Part shown: one piece after another, positions 7,295 through 15,821 of the stretch
How the letters are laid out: each line of letters starts with the position of its first letter
Numbering within the stretch: the stretch's first letter is position 1
Assembly (NCBI RefSeq): GCF_000711825.1
Contig: NZ_JONJ01000002.1
Location: 124,001 to 188,000, forward strand
Origin: [Clostridium] aminophilum DSM 10710
Lineage (GTDB): Bacteria > Bacillota > Clostridia > Lachnospirales > Lachnospiraceae
Direction: 5' to 3'
DNA length: 64,000 bases
Translations under genes and position numbers: made by a program
The notes under the pieces: generated by a model
The model's input: the letters and a program-made list of their open reading frames with translations, nothing else
Database searches by the model: none
Told to the model about the DNA's origin: nothing

Positions 7295-8104
7295 ATGCAT
7301 TTTCATGTTCTGACTCTTTTTCCGGAAATGATCGATCAGGGAGTATCGACCTCGATCACGGGGCGTGCAATGGACAAGGGACTGATTTCCGTTGACACAA
7401 CCAACATCCGGGATTTCTCGGAGGATGAAAAACATCATCACGTGGACGATTATCCCTACGGCGGCGGCGCCGGAATGGTCATGCAGGCGGCACCGGTTGT
7501 GAGCGCGGTAGAGCATGTGTGCGGCCGTGTAACCGAAGAGGGACGGAAGAGACCGCGCGTCATCTATATGACGCCGCAGGGCCGTGTGTTCAGCCAGAAG
7601 ATTGCGGAAGAGCTGGCGAAGGAAGAAGATCTCGTCTTTCTCTGCGGACACTATGAGGGGATCGACGAGCGTGCGCTCGAAATGTGCGTGACGGATTATC
7701 TATCCATCGGTGATTACGTCCTGACAGGTGGAGAGCTTCCTGCCATGGTAATGATCGACTGCATTTCCCGTCTGGTTCCGGGGGTCCTCAACAATGACGT
7801 TTCGGCTGAGTTCGAGACTTTCCATGACAATCTTCTGGAGTATCCGCAGTACACAAGACCGGAGGAATTCAAGGGACGGAAGGTTCCGGCAATTCTTCTT
7901 TCCGGCGATCACAAGAAGGTCGATGAGTGGAGAAGAGAGCGATCCATTGAGCGGACGCTAAAACACCGGCCGGATCTGCTGGACGAGACATTTCTCTCGA
8001 AGAAAGAGAAAAAGTTTCTGGCGGAACTCCGAAAGGAAAGCAAGACATCGGCAACCGGCGAAGATTTTCCGGCACCGGCCGGCGATTCAGAGACAAACGC
8101 GTGA
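7295..8104 (+). CDS. trmD: tRNA (guanine-N1)-methyltransferase TrmD
   Basis: TrmD methylates G37 at N1 of tRNAs reading CCN, CUN and CGG codons, which prevents frameshifting, using SAM bound in a trefoil knot. The protein is dimeric and cytoplasmic. Motifs are the PYGGGAGM loop near residue 55-60 and the knot segment GDYVLTGGELPAMVMIDCISR. Its 269 residues exceed the usual 240-250 because of a charged, low-conservation tail after residue 245. ATG 7295 follows TGGAGGA. Confidence 0.96.
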   Translation: MHFHVLTLFPEMIDQGVSTSITGRAMDKGLISVDTTNIRDFSEDEKHHHVDDYPYGGGAGMVMQAAPVVSAVEHVCGRVTEEGRKRPRVIYMTPQGRVFSQKIAEELAKEEDLVFLCGHYEGIDERALEMCVTDYLSIGDYVLTGGELPAMVMIDCISRLVPGVLNNDVSAEFETFHDNLLEYPQYTRPEEFKGRKVPAILLSGDHKKVDEWRRERSIERTLKHRPDLLDETFLSKKEKKFLAELRKESKTSATGEDFPAPAGDSETNA

Positions 8105-8222
8105 CGCCGAGAATTCTGCAGCGCTGTCCGGCGAGTCAGAGCCGAAGGTTTGACGCCGAAATTTTTGCGGCAGGGCATGGAACCCTGCCTTCGCATCCGC
8201 TTTTGCGGCACAAGAAAAATGC

Positions 8223-8251
8223 TTGCAGTTATGCGGGTTTTATGATAATAT
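8223..8251 (+). promoter_or_regulatory. Possible promoter of rplS
   Basis: TTGCAG (8223-8228) lies 17 bp before TAATAT (8246-8251); GATAAT at 8244-8249 is an alternative -10. The position just upstream of the L19 leader supports the call. Confidence 0.5.
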
Positions 8252-8271
8252 ACTAAATCGTGAAATGAAGA

Positions 8272-8307
8272 GATGTTCCGCTGTTACGGATGAGTATTAA
8301 GAGCATC
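8272..8307 (+). ncRNA. L19 (rplS) leader RNA
   Basis: GATGTTC (8272-8278) pairs with GAGCATC (8301-8307) over seven pairs and encloses a short CCG...CGG hairpin and GGATGAGTATTAA. From memory this resembles the known ribosomal protein L19 leader of Firmicutes, a short autoregulatory element ending just before the rplS ribosome site. Regulation by L19 is inferred from that family. Confidence 0.65.
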
Positions 8308-8332
8308 AAATATTTTGAGGAGGTTCATACCG

Positions 8333-8677
8333 ATGAACGAGATCATTAAGAAGATCGAAGAAGCACAGTTAAAGGAAGTAGCAGAGTTTGCAGTAGGTGA
8401 TACTGTTCGCGTTTCTGTAAGAATCGTTGAGGGTACCAACACCAGAACTCAGGTATTCGAAGGCACTGTTCTGAAGAGACAGGGCGGCGGCGCAAGAGAG
8501 ACTTTCACCGTAAGAAAGTCTTCCCACGGCGTAGGCGTTGAGAGAACATGGCCGGTTAACTCCCCGAACGTTGAGGCGATCGAGGTTGTTAGACACGGTA
8601 AGGTTCGCAGAGCGAAGCTGAACTACCTTAGACAGAGAACCGGTAAGGCTGCAAAGGTTAAGGAAGTTATCCGATAA
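8333..8677 (+). CDS. rplS: 50S ribosomal protein L19
   Basis: A 114-residue large-subunit protein at the 30S-50S interface. The segment [16 protein letters not shown] and the C-terminal [15 protein letters not shown] are typical of L19. ATG 8333 follows GAGGAGG. An in-frame ATG at 8315 precedes the ribosome site and is not used. A leader RNA precedes the gene and a terminator follows. Confidence 0.97.
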   Translation: MNEIIKKIEEAQLKEVAEFAVGDTVRVSVRIVEGTNTRTQVFEGTVLKRQGGGARETFTVRKSSHGVGVERTWPVNSPNVEAIEVVRHGKVRRAKLNYLRQRTGKAAKVKEVIR

Positions 8678-8704
8678 TCGAATTTACTTTTCTGTGACGA
8701 CTGG

Positions 8705-8733
8705 GGAGGGGCAATGCAATTGTCCCTCCTTTA
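8705..8733 (+). terminator. Terminator of rplS
   Basis: A ten-pair stem, 8705-8714 with 8720-8729, closes a TGCAA loop and is followed by TTT. It separates the ribosomal segment from rbgA. Confidence 0.85.
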
Positions 8734-8780
8734 AATTTACGCGGCATACTCGCCAAAGCCCACGCCCCAGTGAGGCCCTG

Positions 8781-8924
8781 GCGACTGCCGCGATAACGAG
8801 CGGAACCCTGCAGGGCGCGTTTGGCATCGTTTGCTCGGTTAACTCATCAAAACCTTGCACCGGCGCGGTTATAAGCGACTGCCGCGATAACGAGTGGAAC
8901 CCTGCGGAGCACGTTTTGCACCGT
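8781..8924. repeat. Direct repeat pair of about 50 bp upstream of rbgA
   Basis: Two imperfect copies, 8781-8831 and 8875-8924, share GCGACTGCCGCGATAACGAG and then YGGAACCCTGC and a CGTTT...CGTTT end. They are 94 bp apart in the 222-bp gap between the rplS terminator and rbgA. No open frame or hairpin explains them. Confidence 0.75.
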
Positions 8925-8955
8925 TTATGAGAGCACGAATAGAAAGAGAGAGTCT

Positions 8956-9810
8956 ATGAATATACAGTGGTACCCGGGTCACATGACCAAAGCCAGGCGT
9001 GCGATGACGGAGGATCTGAAACTGGTCACCCTTGTCATCGAGATTGCCGACGCGAGACTTCCGCTCGGAAGCCGTAATCCGGATATTGATAAAATGGCTG
9101 CAAACAAAGACCGACTGATTCTTCTGAACAAGGCGGATCTGGCGGATGAGCAGCTTGTGAAACAGTGGATCGATTGGTACGGAAAACGAGGCATCCGCGC
9201 CGTTCCGCTGGATTCCCGCGTGACAAAGGATGTCCGTCGGATGCGTGCGGTCATTATGGATGTTTCCAAAGAACGGATCGAGCGCAACCGCAGAAGAGGA
9301 ATCCTGAATAAGCCGATTCGCGCGATGGTGGCCGGGATTCCAAATGTCGGAAAGTCGACTTTCATCAACTCCATCGCCGGAAAAACCGCGGCGAAGACCG
9401 GAAACAAGCCGGGCGTAACCAGAAGCGATCAGTGGATTCGACTGGATAAGACGCTGGAACTGCTGGATACGCCGGGAATTCTGTGGCCGAAATTCGATGA
9501 CAATCTGGTCAGCCGCAATCTGGCCTTTCTCGGCGCCATCAGCGATGACGTTCTTCCGCAGGCAGAACTGGTGCTTGAACTGATCGAGTATATGCGGCGG
9601 GCATATCCGGATACTTTCCGGGCGTGGCTTAAGACGGAACTGACGGAGGAAATGGATGCTCCTTCGCTGCTCACTGCGGAGGCGAGGGCAAGAGGCTGCC
9701 TTAAGGCCGGAGCGGAGCTGGACTATGATCGCGCGGCGGCCCTGTTTCTCACAGATTTCCGCGCAGGAAGAATGGGACATGTTACACTGGAGATACCGCC
9801 GGAGGAATAA
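8956..9810 (+). CDS. rbgA: Ribosome biogenesis GTPase RbgA (YlqF)
   Basis: This circularly permuted GTPase promotes late 50S assembly around L16 incorporation. The motif order shows the permutation: NKADLAD (G4) at about residue 54, then GIPNVGKST (G1) near residue 127 and DTPG (G3) near residue 172. The N-terminus MNIQWYPGHMTKARRAM is diagnostic. The length is 284 residues. ATG 8956 follows GAGAGAG. rnhB starts 2 bp after its stop, as in B. subtilis. Confidence 0.95.
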   Translation: MNIQWYPGHMTKARRAMTEDLKLVTLVIEIADARLPLGSRNPDIDKMAANKDRLILLNKADLADEQLVKQWIDWYGKRGIRAVPLDSRVTKDVRRMRAVIMDVSKERIERNRRRGILNKPIRAMVAGIPNVGKSTFINSIAGKTAAKTGNKPGVTRSDQWIRLDKTLELLDTPGILWPKFDDNLVSRNLAFLGAISDDVLPQAELVLELIEYMRRAYPDTFRAWLKTELTEEMDAPSLLTAEARARGCLKAGAELDYDRAAALFLTDFRAGRMGHVTLEIPPEE

Positions 9811-9812
9811 AT

Positions 9813-10460
9813 ATGGCATTGCGAGAACTGAAAGGTGAGAAGCTGGAACAGGAACTGGTGCGGTTAAATGGTATGAGGGAATATGAAAAGGCTCATCCCG
9901 ATTGTGAATTCATCTGCGGTCTGGACGAGGCGGGGCGAGGACCGCTGGCGGGACCGGTGGCGGCCGGTGCGGTTATACTGCCGAAGGACTGCACGATCCT
10001 TTACCTGAATGATTCCAAGAAACTTTCACCCGCAAGAAGAGACGCACTCTATGATGAGATCCGGGAAAAGGCGGTTGCCTGGTCTGTCGGCATTGTGACT
10101 GCCGAGGAGATTGATGAACGGAACATTCTGCAGGCAACCTATGAGGCAATGCGCAGAGCGGTGGCCGGTCTCGGCGTGACACCGGATCTTTTTCTGAACG
10201 ATGCGCTGATTGTGCCGGGGCTTCCGGAGGAAAAGCAGATCAAGATCATCAAGGGTGACGCAAAGAGCGTCTCCATTGCGGCCGCTTCCATCATGGCAAA
10301 GGTGACAAGGGACCGGATGATGGAAGAGTATGACCGGGTCTGGCCGGCGTACGGTTTTGCCAAACACAAGGGATACGGAACGAAACAGCATTATGAGGCG
10401 ATCCGGGAGAACGGGCTTTGTCCGATTCACCGGAAGACATTCCTGAAAACCATTCACTGA
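9813..10460 (+). CDS. rnhB: Ribonuclease HII
   Basis: The enzyme cuts the RNA strand of RNA-DNA hybrids and starts removal of misinserted ribonucleotides. The catalytic motif GLDEAGRGPLAGP with its Asp-Glu pair lies near residue 35, and NDSKKLS and SVSIAAASIMAKVTRD are conserved. The 215 residues match short-form RNase HII with a small N-terminal extension. It overlaps yraN by 43 bp. Confidence 0.96.
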   Translation: MALRELKGEKLEQELVRLNGMREYEKAHPDCEFICGLDEAGRGPLAGPVAAGAVILPKDCTILYLNDSKKLSPARRDALYDEIREKAVAWSVGIVTAEEIDERNILQATYEAMRRAVAGLGVTPDLFLNDALIVPGLPEEKQIKIIKGDAKSVSIAAASIMAKVTRDRMMEEYDRVWPAYGFAKHKGYGTKQHYEAIRENGLCPIHRKTFLKTIH

Positions 10461-10843
10461 TCGGAAAGAAGGCGATTGCTTCGGAAAGAGTCAGCAGAAA
10501 TCACAGAAAAGTGGGCAGCAAATATGAGGAGGCCTGCGCCGGGTTTCTGGAGTCGATCGGGTTCCGGATCCTGGAACGGAATTTTCGCAGCCGGTTCGGA
10601 GAGATCGATCTGATTGCCCGGGAGAACGGTTATCTTGTCTTTGTGGAAGTGAAATACCGGAAAGACGGCCGCAGCGGAGATCCCGCGGAGGCGGTCGATG
10701 CGCGCAAACAGCATAAGATTCAAATGACTGCGCAGTATTATCTGACCAAAAACGGGTTTTCACCCGATATCCCGATCCGGTTTGACGTCGCGGCCATTTG
10801 CGGGAATCGGATTCATCTGATTCGGGATGCGTTTTCTTTCTGA
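10418..10843 (+). CDS. yraN: UPF0102 nuclease-fold protein YraN
   Basis: A restriction-endonuclease-like protein of unproven function that travels with rnhB in many bacteria. GSKYEEACAGFLE, the GEIDLIARE motif and FVEVKYRK give the Asp and ExK residues of the PD-(D/E)XK fold. The only upstream ATG is at 10418, inside the end of rnhB, and gives 141 residues, about 20 more than usual. A GTG in front of GSKYEE is another possible start. The overlap implies coupling with rnhB. Confidence 0.9.
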   Translation: MSDSPEDIPENHSLIGKKAIASERVSRNHRKVGSKYEEACAGFLESIGFRILERNFRSRFGEIDLIARENGYLVFVEVKYRKDGRSGDPAEAVDARKQHKIQMTAQYYLTKNGFSPDIPIRFDVAAICGNRIHLIRDAFSF

Positions 10844-10875
10844 TACAGAAATATCACTCTGCGAATGGAAAAGTC

Positions 10876-10904
10876 TTGAGAAAAGACAGTGCAGCCTTTA
10901 TAAT
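10876..10904 (+). promoter_or_regulatory. Promoter of rsmD-coaD
   Basis: TTGAGA (10876-10881) and consensus TATAAT (10899-10904) are separated by 17 bp. The predicted start near 10911 leaves a 137-nt structured leader. Confidence 0.75.
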
Positions 10905-10910
10905 ATAAAT

Positions 10911-11020
10911 ACTTATGCGCAGAATGCGAACAGACCGGGTGCCGTATGGCGGTTTCGGCCGTTTCGCGGCCGGTGCCGGAAACTCATGATGGCATGAGCT
11001 CCGGCTCAGTATTCGCATAA
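10911..11020 (+). ncRNA. Structured 5' leader RNA of rsmD (unidentified)
   Basis: An outer stem ATGCGAA (10924-10930) with TTCGCAT (11012-11018) encloses two domains. The first is closed by ACCGG (10934-10938) with CCGGT (10970-10974) and holds further short GC-rich stems. The second has GCCGGA (10975-10980) with TCCGGC (11000-11005) and an inner CTCATG/CATGAG stem. The layout is a multi-branch junction placed between a good promoter and the rsmD start. I do not recognise it as a known riboswitch. There is no terminator tract, so any control would act on translation or stability. Confidence 0.5.
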
Positions 11021-11047
11021 TTACAGACATATCGGGGGAATAAGCGG

Positions 11048-11632
11048 ATGAGAGTAATTGCTGGATCTGCAAGGCGTCTGCTTCTTGTCACAGTCGACGG
11101 AAACGATACCAGACCAACCGGTGACAAGATCAAAGAGACGCTTTTTAATATGCTTAATTTTGAACTTCCGGGTGCGGTCTTTGTGGATCTGTATTCCGGG
11201 AGCGGTGCCATTGCGATCGAGGCCCTGAGCCGCGGCGCACAGAAGGCATATCTGGTTGAGAATAACCGGAAAGCGGCTGCGTGCATTCAGAAGAATCTGG
11301 AAACCACCCGTTTTACCGAACAGGGAGAGCTGATGATCTGTGATGTGATGGCCGGAATCCGGAAACTGGAAGGCCGTGGCGTGAAGGCGGACATTATTTT
11401 CATGGATCCGCCGTATAACCATGAGTACGAGAAAAATGTTCTCGAACGGCTCAGAAATTCACCGTTGGTCGATGAATCCACACTGATTGTGGTAGAGGCG
11501 TCCAAGGAGACTGAATTCGATTACGCGCAGGAGTTCGGCTATCAGCTGGAAAGAGAAAAAGTGTACAAATCCAGCAAGCACGAGTTTTTCCGAAGAAAAA
11601 GCACTGCAGCGGAGACTTCGGATAACGAGTAA
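11048..11632 (+). CDS. rsmD: 16S rRNA (guanine966-N2)-methyltransferase RsmD
   Basis: The SAM-dependent enzyme methylates G966 of 16S rRNA in assembled 30S particles. Motifs are MRVIAGSARR at the N-terminus, the SAM loop VDLYSGSGAIAIEALSRGA and the catalytic MDPPYNHEYE of N6/N2-amino methylases. The 194 residues are family-typical. ATG 11048 follows GGGGGAATAAGCGG. It stands upstream of coaD, a very common pairing. Confidence 0.94.
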   Translation: MRVIAGSARRLLLVTVDGNDTRPTGDKIKETLFNMLNFELPGAVFVDLYSGSGAIAIEALSRGAQKAYLVENNRKAAACIQKNLETTRFTEQGELMICDVMAGIRKLEGRGVKADIIFMDPPYNHEYEKNVLERLRNSPLVDESTLIVVEASKETEFDYAQEFGYQLEREKVYKSSKHEFFRRKSTAAETSDNE

Positions 11633-11729
11633 AAAACGCAGACAGCGGAACCGGTCCGAACGGAAAACTGCTGCGATCGCTTGGGAAAATGAAACCTCAT
11701 TTTCTCAGAGTTTGGGGGATATATAGTAT

Positions 11730-12236
11730 ATGAAGACTGCGATTTATCCGGGCAGTTTTGATCCGGTGACGCTGGGGCACGTTGATATCATTGAGCGTTC
11801 CGCTCAGATCTTTGATAAGGTGATCGTCGGGGTTCTGCGCAACAGCGCAAAATCTCCGTTGTTTTCCGAAGAAGAACGTGTTAATATGATAAAGTACGTA
11901 ACAAGAGATATTCCGAATGTCGAAGTTCTGTCATTTGACGGGCTTCTTGTCGATTTTGCGAGATTAAACGGCGCCAATGTCATCATCCGCGGGCTTCGTG
12001 CGGTGACGGATTTTGAGTATGAACTTCAGCTGGCGCAGATGAACCGCGTGATCGCACCGGAACTTGATACATTATTTCTTACCACAAATCTCAAATATGC
12101 TTATCTCAGTTCCAGTATGGCGAAGGAAGTCGCGATGTACGGCGGAGACATCTCCGCATTTCTTGATCCGGAAATAGCAGAAAAGGTCAGAGATAAATTC
12201 AGGGGAAAAATCCTGGGATACCAGGGAAAACGATAA
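11730..12236 (+). CDS. coaD: Phosphopantetheine adenylyltransferase
   Basis: The enzyme makes dephospho-CoA from phosphopantetheine and ATP, the fourth step of CoA synthesis. The class I nucleotidyltransferase motif is [12 protein letters not shown] at residues 6-17, and the C-terminal [14 protein letters not shown] is present. The 168 residues are normal. The ATG is preceded by GGGGGATATATAGTAT. Spacing of 97 bp from rsmD and 18 bp to the next gene suggests one operon. Confidence 0.96.
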   Translation: MKTAIYPGSFDPVTLGHVDIIERSAQIFDKVIVGVLRNSAKSPLFSEEERVNMIKYVTRDIPNVEVLSFDGLLVDFARLNGANVIIRGLRAVTDFEYELQLAQMNRVIAPELDTLFLTTNLKYAYLSSSMAKEVAMYGGDISAFLDPEIAEKVRDKFRGKILGYQGKR

Positions 12237-12254
12237 ACAGAGGAGAAAAGGGTC

Positions 12255-12848
12255 ATGAGCAAGATTGAGCAGATCATTTCAGAAATCGAGGAGTACATTG
12301 CAAGCTGCAGAACACAGCCGTTTTCCAATGAAAAGATCATTGTCAACCGTGAGGAGATGGAAGAGCTTCTCACCGAGCTTCGAATGAGGACCCCGGAAGA
12401 GGTTAAACAGTATCAGAAAATTATCAGCAATCAGGATGCGATTCTGAATGAGTCCAGAGCGGAGGCCGACAAGGCGAGAAATGCCGCAAAGACAGAGGCG
12501 GACACGATGATTGCGAGAGCGCAGGCACAGGCCGGACAGATGGTCGAGCAGAGCGAGATCACACAGCAGGCGCAGGCGAGAGCGGCTCAGATCATCAGCC
12601 AGGCGCAGGCACAGGCACAGGAGATCGTGGACAACGCCGTTCTTCAGGCAAATACGCTGAAACAGCAGTCTCTGAAGTATACGGATGATATGCTGGGCGG
12701 ACTTCAGAGCATTATTCAGCATTCTCTTCAGGACGCGGAAAGCCGCTTTGATTCGCTTCGCGGTTCCCTCCAGTCCAGCTATGAGATTGTTTCGAGCAAC
12801 CGCAATGAGCTTGCCGGAAGTCTCACCGGAGCAGACGATAACCGTTAA
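12255..12848 (+). CDS. Coiled-coil protein downstream of coaD
   Basis: I do not assign a molecular function. The 197-residue protein has no signal peptide or membrane segment. Residues 50-150 are a long Ala/Gln/Glu-rich helix with repeated AQAQA words, resembling DivIVA-like or F-type b-subunit-like coiled coils. The N-terminus (MSKIEQIISEIEEYI) and the FSNEKIIVNREEMEELL segment look conserved, and proteins of this type often follow coaD in Lachnospiraceae. ATG 12255 follows AGAGGAG. A scaffold role in division or envelope growth is a guess from the DivIVA likeness. Confidence 0.75.
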   Translation: MSKIEQIISEIEEYIASCRTQPFSNEKIIVNREEMEELLTELRMRTPEEVKQYQKIISNQDAILNESRAEADKARNAAKTEADTMIARAQAQAGQMVEQSEITQQAQARAAQIISQAQAQAQEIVDNAVLQANTLKQQSLKYTDDMLGGLQSIIQHSLQDAESRFDSLRGSLQSSYEIVSSNRNELAGSLTGADDNR

Positions 12849-13028
12849 CAGGGGAATCGGGAATCAGGCTGAGAAAACAGCCGCATAAGAGCGCATACCG
12901 AGATTGGCCGCTGGCCCCTTCTCAGGCATACGAAGCGAAACTATCGGGTTAGAGATTAAATCGCCATGTAGTTTTATAGTACGCACGAAGCGCGAAAGGA
13001 CCATGCGAAGTGCTCCACTAACGACAGT

Positions 13029-13062
13029 AAGCCGGATGGGATTATCCCACCGGCTTTCCTTT
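13029..13062 (+). terminator. Terminator downstream of the coaD operon
   Basis: AAGCCGG (13029-13035) pairs with CCGGCTT (13050-13056), with an inner GGG/CCC stem, followed by TCCTTT. It lies 180 bp after the last gene. The bases between show no gene. Confidence 0.75.
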
Positions 13063-13235
13063 GTACCATAGGAAAGTATTACGCGCTTCCTATGGTACAA
13101 AAAACGTCCCGCGGGATGTGCACAGCGATGAGCGGACGAGATTGCTTTGCGGTGATCAGCGGCAGCACGCAAAGTTCGCAAGCGCCCTTCAAGAGTGCGG
13201 GGATGGGAGAGCCGAAGTTCGATTGAGGACATTGT
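13060..13235. repeat. Dispersed non-coding element, copy 2, with 15-bp inverted repeat
   Basis: TTTGTACCATAGGAA (13060-13074) is the exact reverse complement of 13087-13101. The downstream part, including AGCGGCAGCACGCAAAGTTCG and GAGAGCCGAA, resembles 63451-63512. The order of the two parts is the same in both places, so this appears to be a repeat of roughly 180-250 bp. No coding potential is seen. It occupies most of the 460-bp gap before the SDR gene. Confidence 0.6.
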
Positions 13236-13308
13236 TCCGATAGGATAACCCGGCGAAAAAAGACGAGCATTCTTACGGGAGAGATTACGGGTGGAAAGGA
13301 GAAAGGGA

Positions 13309-14106
13309 ATGAATATCGCGATTGTCACGGGCGCATCCTCCGGAATGGGAAAAGAGTGCGCAGAGATCCTTGCAGACCGGTTTTCGGGTATTTCGGAGAT
13401 TTGGCTCATCGCCCGCAGAAAAGACCGGCTGGAGAAACTGTCGGATTCTCTTCCGGTGAAAACGAGACTTTTCTCTATCGATCTCGGAACAGAGGGCGCG
13501 ATCCATACTCTTCAGGCGGAACTGAAAAAGACATCTCCGCGTGTCCGCTTTCTGGTCAATGCGGCCGGGTTCGGCGCCATCGGAAAGGCCGGGGAGATTT
13601 CCGCGGACCTGTCCGCGTCCATGATTCGGGTGAACTGCGAATCCCTCACGCGGATCACGGAGACGGTTCTCCCGTATATGCCTGTGAACAGCCGTATTCT
13701 GAACTTTGCTTCCGCCGCGGCTTTTCTGCCGCAGCCGGGATTTGCCGTCTATGCCGCGACAAAAGCGTACGTTCTGTCTTACAGCCGCGCGCTGAGAACC
13801 GAACTGAAAAAGCGAAAGATCGCAGTGACGGCAGTCTGTCCGGGGCCGGTCCGCACAGAATTTTTTGACATTGCCGAGAAAACCGGTGTGATCCCGGTTT
13901 ACAAGAAACTGGTGATGGCTGATCCGGGGCGCGTTGCACGGACTGCGGTCCGCGACTGCATGGCGGGAAAAAGTGTCTCGGTATACGGAATTACCATGAA
14001 GGGATTCCGCTTGCTGTGCCGGGTTTTGCCGCATGAATGGTTATTGAAAATATGGGATATATTTCCGCTGAAGGACGCGGACCCGTCCGGACCGGAAGCG
14101 GTTTGA
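13309..14106 (+). CDS. Short-chain dehydrogenase/reductase
   Basis: A classical SDR-family NAD(P)-dependent oxidoreductase of 265 residues. It has the cofactor motif TGASSGMG at residues 9-16, VNAAG, and the catalytic YAATK after a serine-containing strand. A cysteine-rich PSGPVRTEF-like segment (CPGPVRTEFFD) follows, as in the DltE/YqjQ-like branch. The substrate cannot be told from sequence. ATG 13309 follows AAAGGAGAAAGGG. It is 13 bp upstream of the next gene, probably one transcript. Confidence 0.88.
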   Translation: MNIAIVTGASSGMGKECAEILADRFSGISEIWLIARRKDRLEKLSDSLPVKTRLFSIDLGTEGAIHTLQAELKKTSPRVRFLVNAAGFGAIGKAGEISADLSASMIRVNCESLTRITETVLPYMPVNSRILNFASAAAFLPQPGFAVYAATKAYVLSYSRALRTELKKRKIAVTAVCPGPVRTEFFDIAEKTGVIPVYKKLVMADPGRVARTAVRDCMAGKSVSVYGITMKGFRLLCRVLPHEWLLKIWDIFPLKDADPSGPEAV

Positions 14107-14119
14107 AAGGAGAAATTGC

Positions 14120-14689
14120 TTGAGCAGAATTGAAAAAGGGACATACGGATACAGAGATCAGTATAAAAAGAGACAGATCGGATATATGAGTTTTTTCGGC
14201 GCGCTGATTCTGGTCGGACTTGGGGTCCGTTTTTTTGCGGATTTCAGCTATCATACGGCTCTCGGATCCATTGCGGCCGTGCTGGCGGCGATCCCTCTCG
14301 CAAATATTCTGTCCCCGTTTGTGGTTCTTTATCCCTGGAAGACGATGAAGAAGGAAGATTACGATCAGTATTCCGCGCGGGAAAAGGATTTCCGCATTCT
14401 GTATGATCTGATCATCACCACCAAGGAGGACGTGATGGCGATGGATGTGCTGGTTGTTCATCCGACGGGGATCTATGGCTGGTGCACGAATCCGAAGGTG
14501 GTGACGGACCGTGCGGAGGACAATGTCAACAATACTTTGACTGCGATGCATCTGGACCCGAATTTCCATGTGATCAAGGATAAGAAAGTCTTTGATAAAC
14601 GGTTTGATTCTCTGAAGCCGGCATCGGAATACGAGGATGACGGTACTGTCGATTACGCGGTGGAAATTCTCGAAAAGATTTCCGTCTGA
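14120..14689 (+). CDS. Conserved membrane protein, function unknown
   Basis: The start is TTG 14120 behind GAAAGGAG. The 189-residue protein has two hydrophobic segments at about residues 24-45 and 52-72 and then a soluble domain of about 110 residues (LYPWKTMKKEDYDQY, VMAMDVLVVHPTGIYGWCTN). I know no named family. It sits between an SDR gene and a pseudouridine synthase, 27 bp before the latter. Confidence 0.75.
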   Translation: MSRIEKGTYGYRDQYKKRQIGYMSFFGALILVGLGVRFFADFSYHTALGSIAAVLAAIPLANILSPFVVLYPWKTMKKEDYDQYSAREKDFRILYDLIITTKEDVMAMDVLVVHPTGIYGWCTNPKVVTDRAEDNVNNTLTAMHLDPNFHVIKDKKVFDKRFDSLKPASEYEDDGTVDYAVEILEKISV

Positions 14690-14716
14690 ATCCGTAAGAA
14701 GAATAAGGATATAGAA

Positions 14717-15817
14717 ATGACAGAACGTATCATTGGGAAAAATGACGCCGGCCAGCGCTTCGACAAATACCTTGCGAAGCTTCTTCCGAACGCATCGAGG
14801 GGATTTCTCTATAAGATGCTTCGGAAAAAGAATATTACGCTGAACGGGAAAAAGGCCGACGGGACGGAAAAGGTTCTGGCCGGTGATGTCATCAAACTGT
14901 TTTTTTCAGATGACACCATGGAGAAGTTTTCCAGCAGTGCGCTTCCGTTGTCGAATGCCGATCCGAAAGCCGGTTCAAATGTCGGTCCGGATAAGGCTCC
15001 GGAAGGGAGAAGAACTAAGGGGATACGAATCCGCGATCGGTATCCGTCTCATCCGCTGAATGTCATCTATGAGGACGAGCACATTCTTCTGGTTAATAAG
15101 CCGCAGGGAATGCTGACACAGAAAGCAAAGGATACCGACGAGTCGCTGAATGAATATCTGATCCGGTATCTCTTTGATCAGGGATCGTTGACAGAAGAGG
15201 AATTCCGCACGTTTCATCCCTCGGTTGCCAACCGTCTCGACCGCAACACCAGCGGTATAGTGATCTGCGGAAAGACGCTTCCGGGGCTTCAGGGGATGTC
15301 GGAACTCATCCGGAACCGCAATATCGGGAAATACTATTACGCGATTGTGCTCGGAAAAACTGACCGCGCGATGACCGTCCGCGGCTTTCTCGAGAAGGAT
15401 GAGAGGAGCAATACAGTCCGGCTTTACGGACCGGAGGACAGAGGGGCTGCAGGACCGGGGGCCGTTCCGATTGAGACGGCGTACCGGCCTCTTTTGACTG
15501 CGCCGATTGGCCCGGCCGGAGATATGTACGCCACGCTGATGGAAGTCCGCCTGATTACCGGAAAAACCCATCAGATCCGTGCGCATCTGGCGTCGCTGGG
15601 ACATCCGGTCGGGGGTGACACAAAATACGGAGATGTCTCCTTCAACCGGATGCTGAGAGAGGCCTACGGGGTCCGTATGCAGCTTCTCCACGCGAGACGT
15701 CTCGAGTTTCCGGAGACGATGCCGGCAGGGCTGGATTCCCTTTGCGGAAAAGTCTTTGAGGCGGATCCGCCGGTGAAGATGAAACAGCTTATCCGTGAAA
15801 TCCGGAATCGGAGGTGA
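14717..15817 (+). CDS. RluA-family pseudouridine synthase with S4 domain
   Basis: The enzyme converts uridine to pseudouridine in rRNA or tRNA. An S4 RNA-binding domain fills residues 1-75 (QRFDKYLAKLLPNASRGFLYKMLRKK). The synthase domain follows, with INKPQG-like LVNKPQGMLTQ and the catalytic Asp in RLDRNTSG near residue 178. The length of 366 residues is longer than RluC or RluD because of an insert near residues 235-260. The target site is unknown. recU begins 4 bp after its stop. Confidence 0.92.
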   Translation: MTERIIGKNDAGQRFDKYLAKLLPNASRGFLYKMLRKKNITLNGKKADGTEKVLAGDVIKLFFSDDTMEKFSSSALPLSNADPKAGSNVGPDKAPEGRRTKGIRIRDRYPSHPLNVIYEDEHILLVNKPQGMLTQKAKDTDESLNEYLIRYLFDQGSLTEEEFRTFHPSVANRLDRNTSGIVICGKTLPGLQGMSELIRNRNIGKYYYAIVLGKTDRAMTVRGFLEKDERSNTVRLYGPEDRGAAGPGAVPIETAYRPLLTAPIGPAGDMYATLMEVRLITGKTHQIRAHLASLGHPVGGDTKYGDVSFNRMLREAYGVRMQLLHARRLEFPETMPAGLDSLCGKVFEADPPVKMKQLIREIRNRR

Positions 15818-15821
15818 GCGG

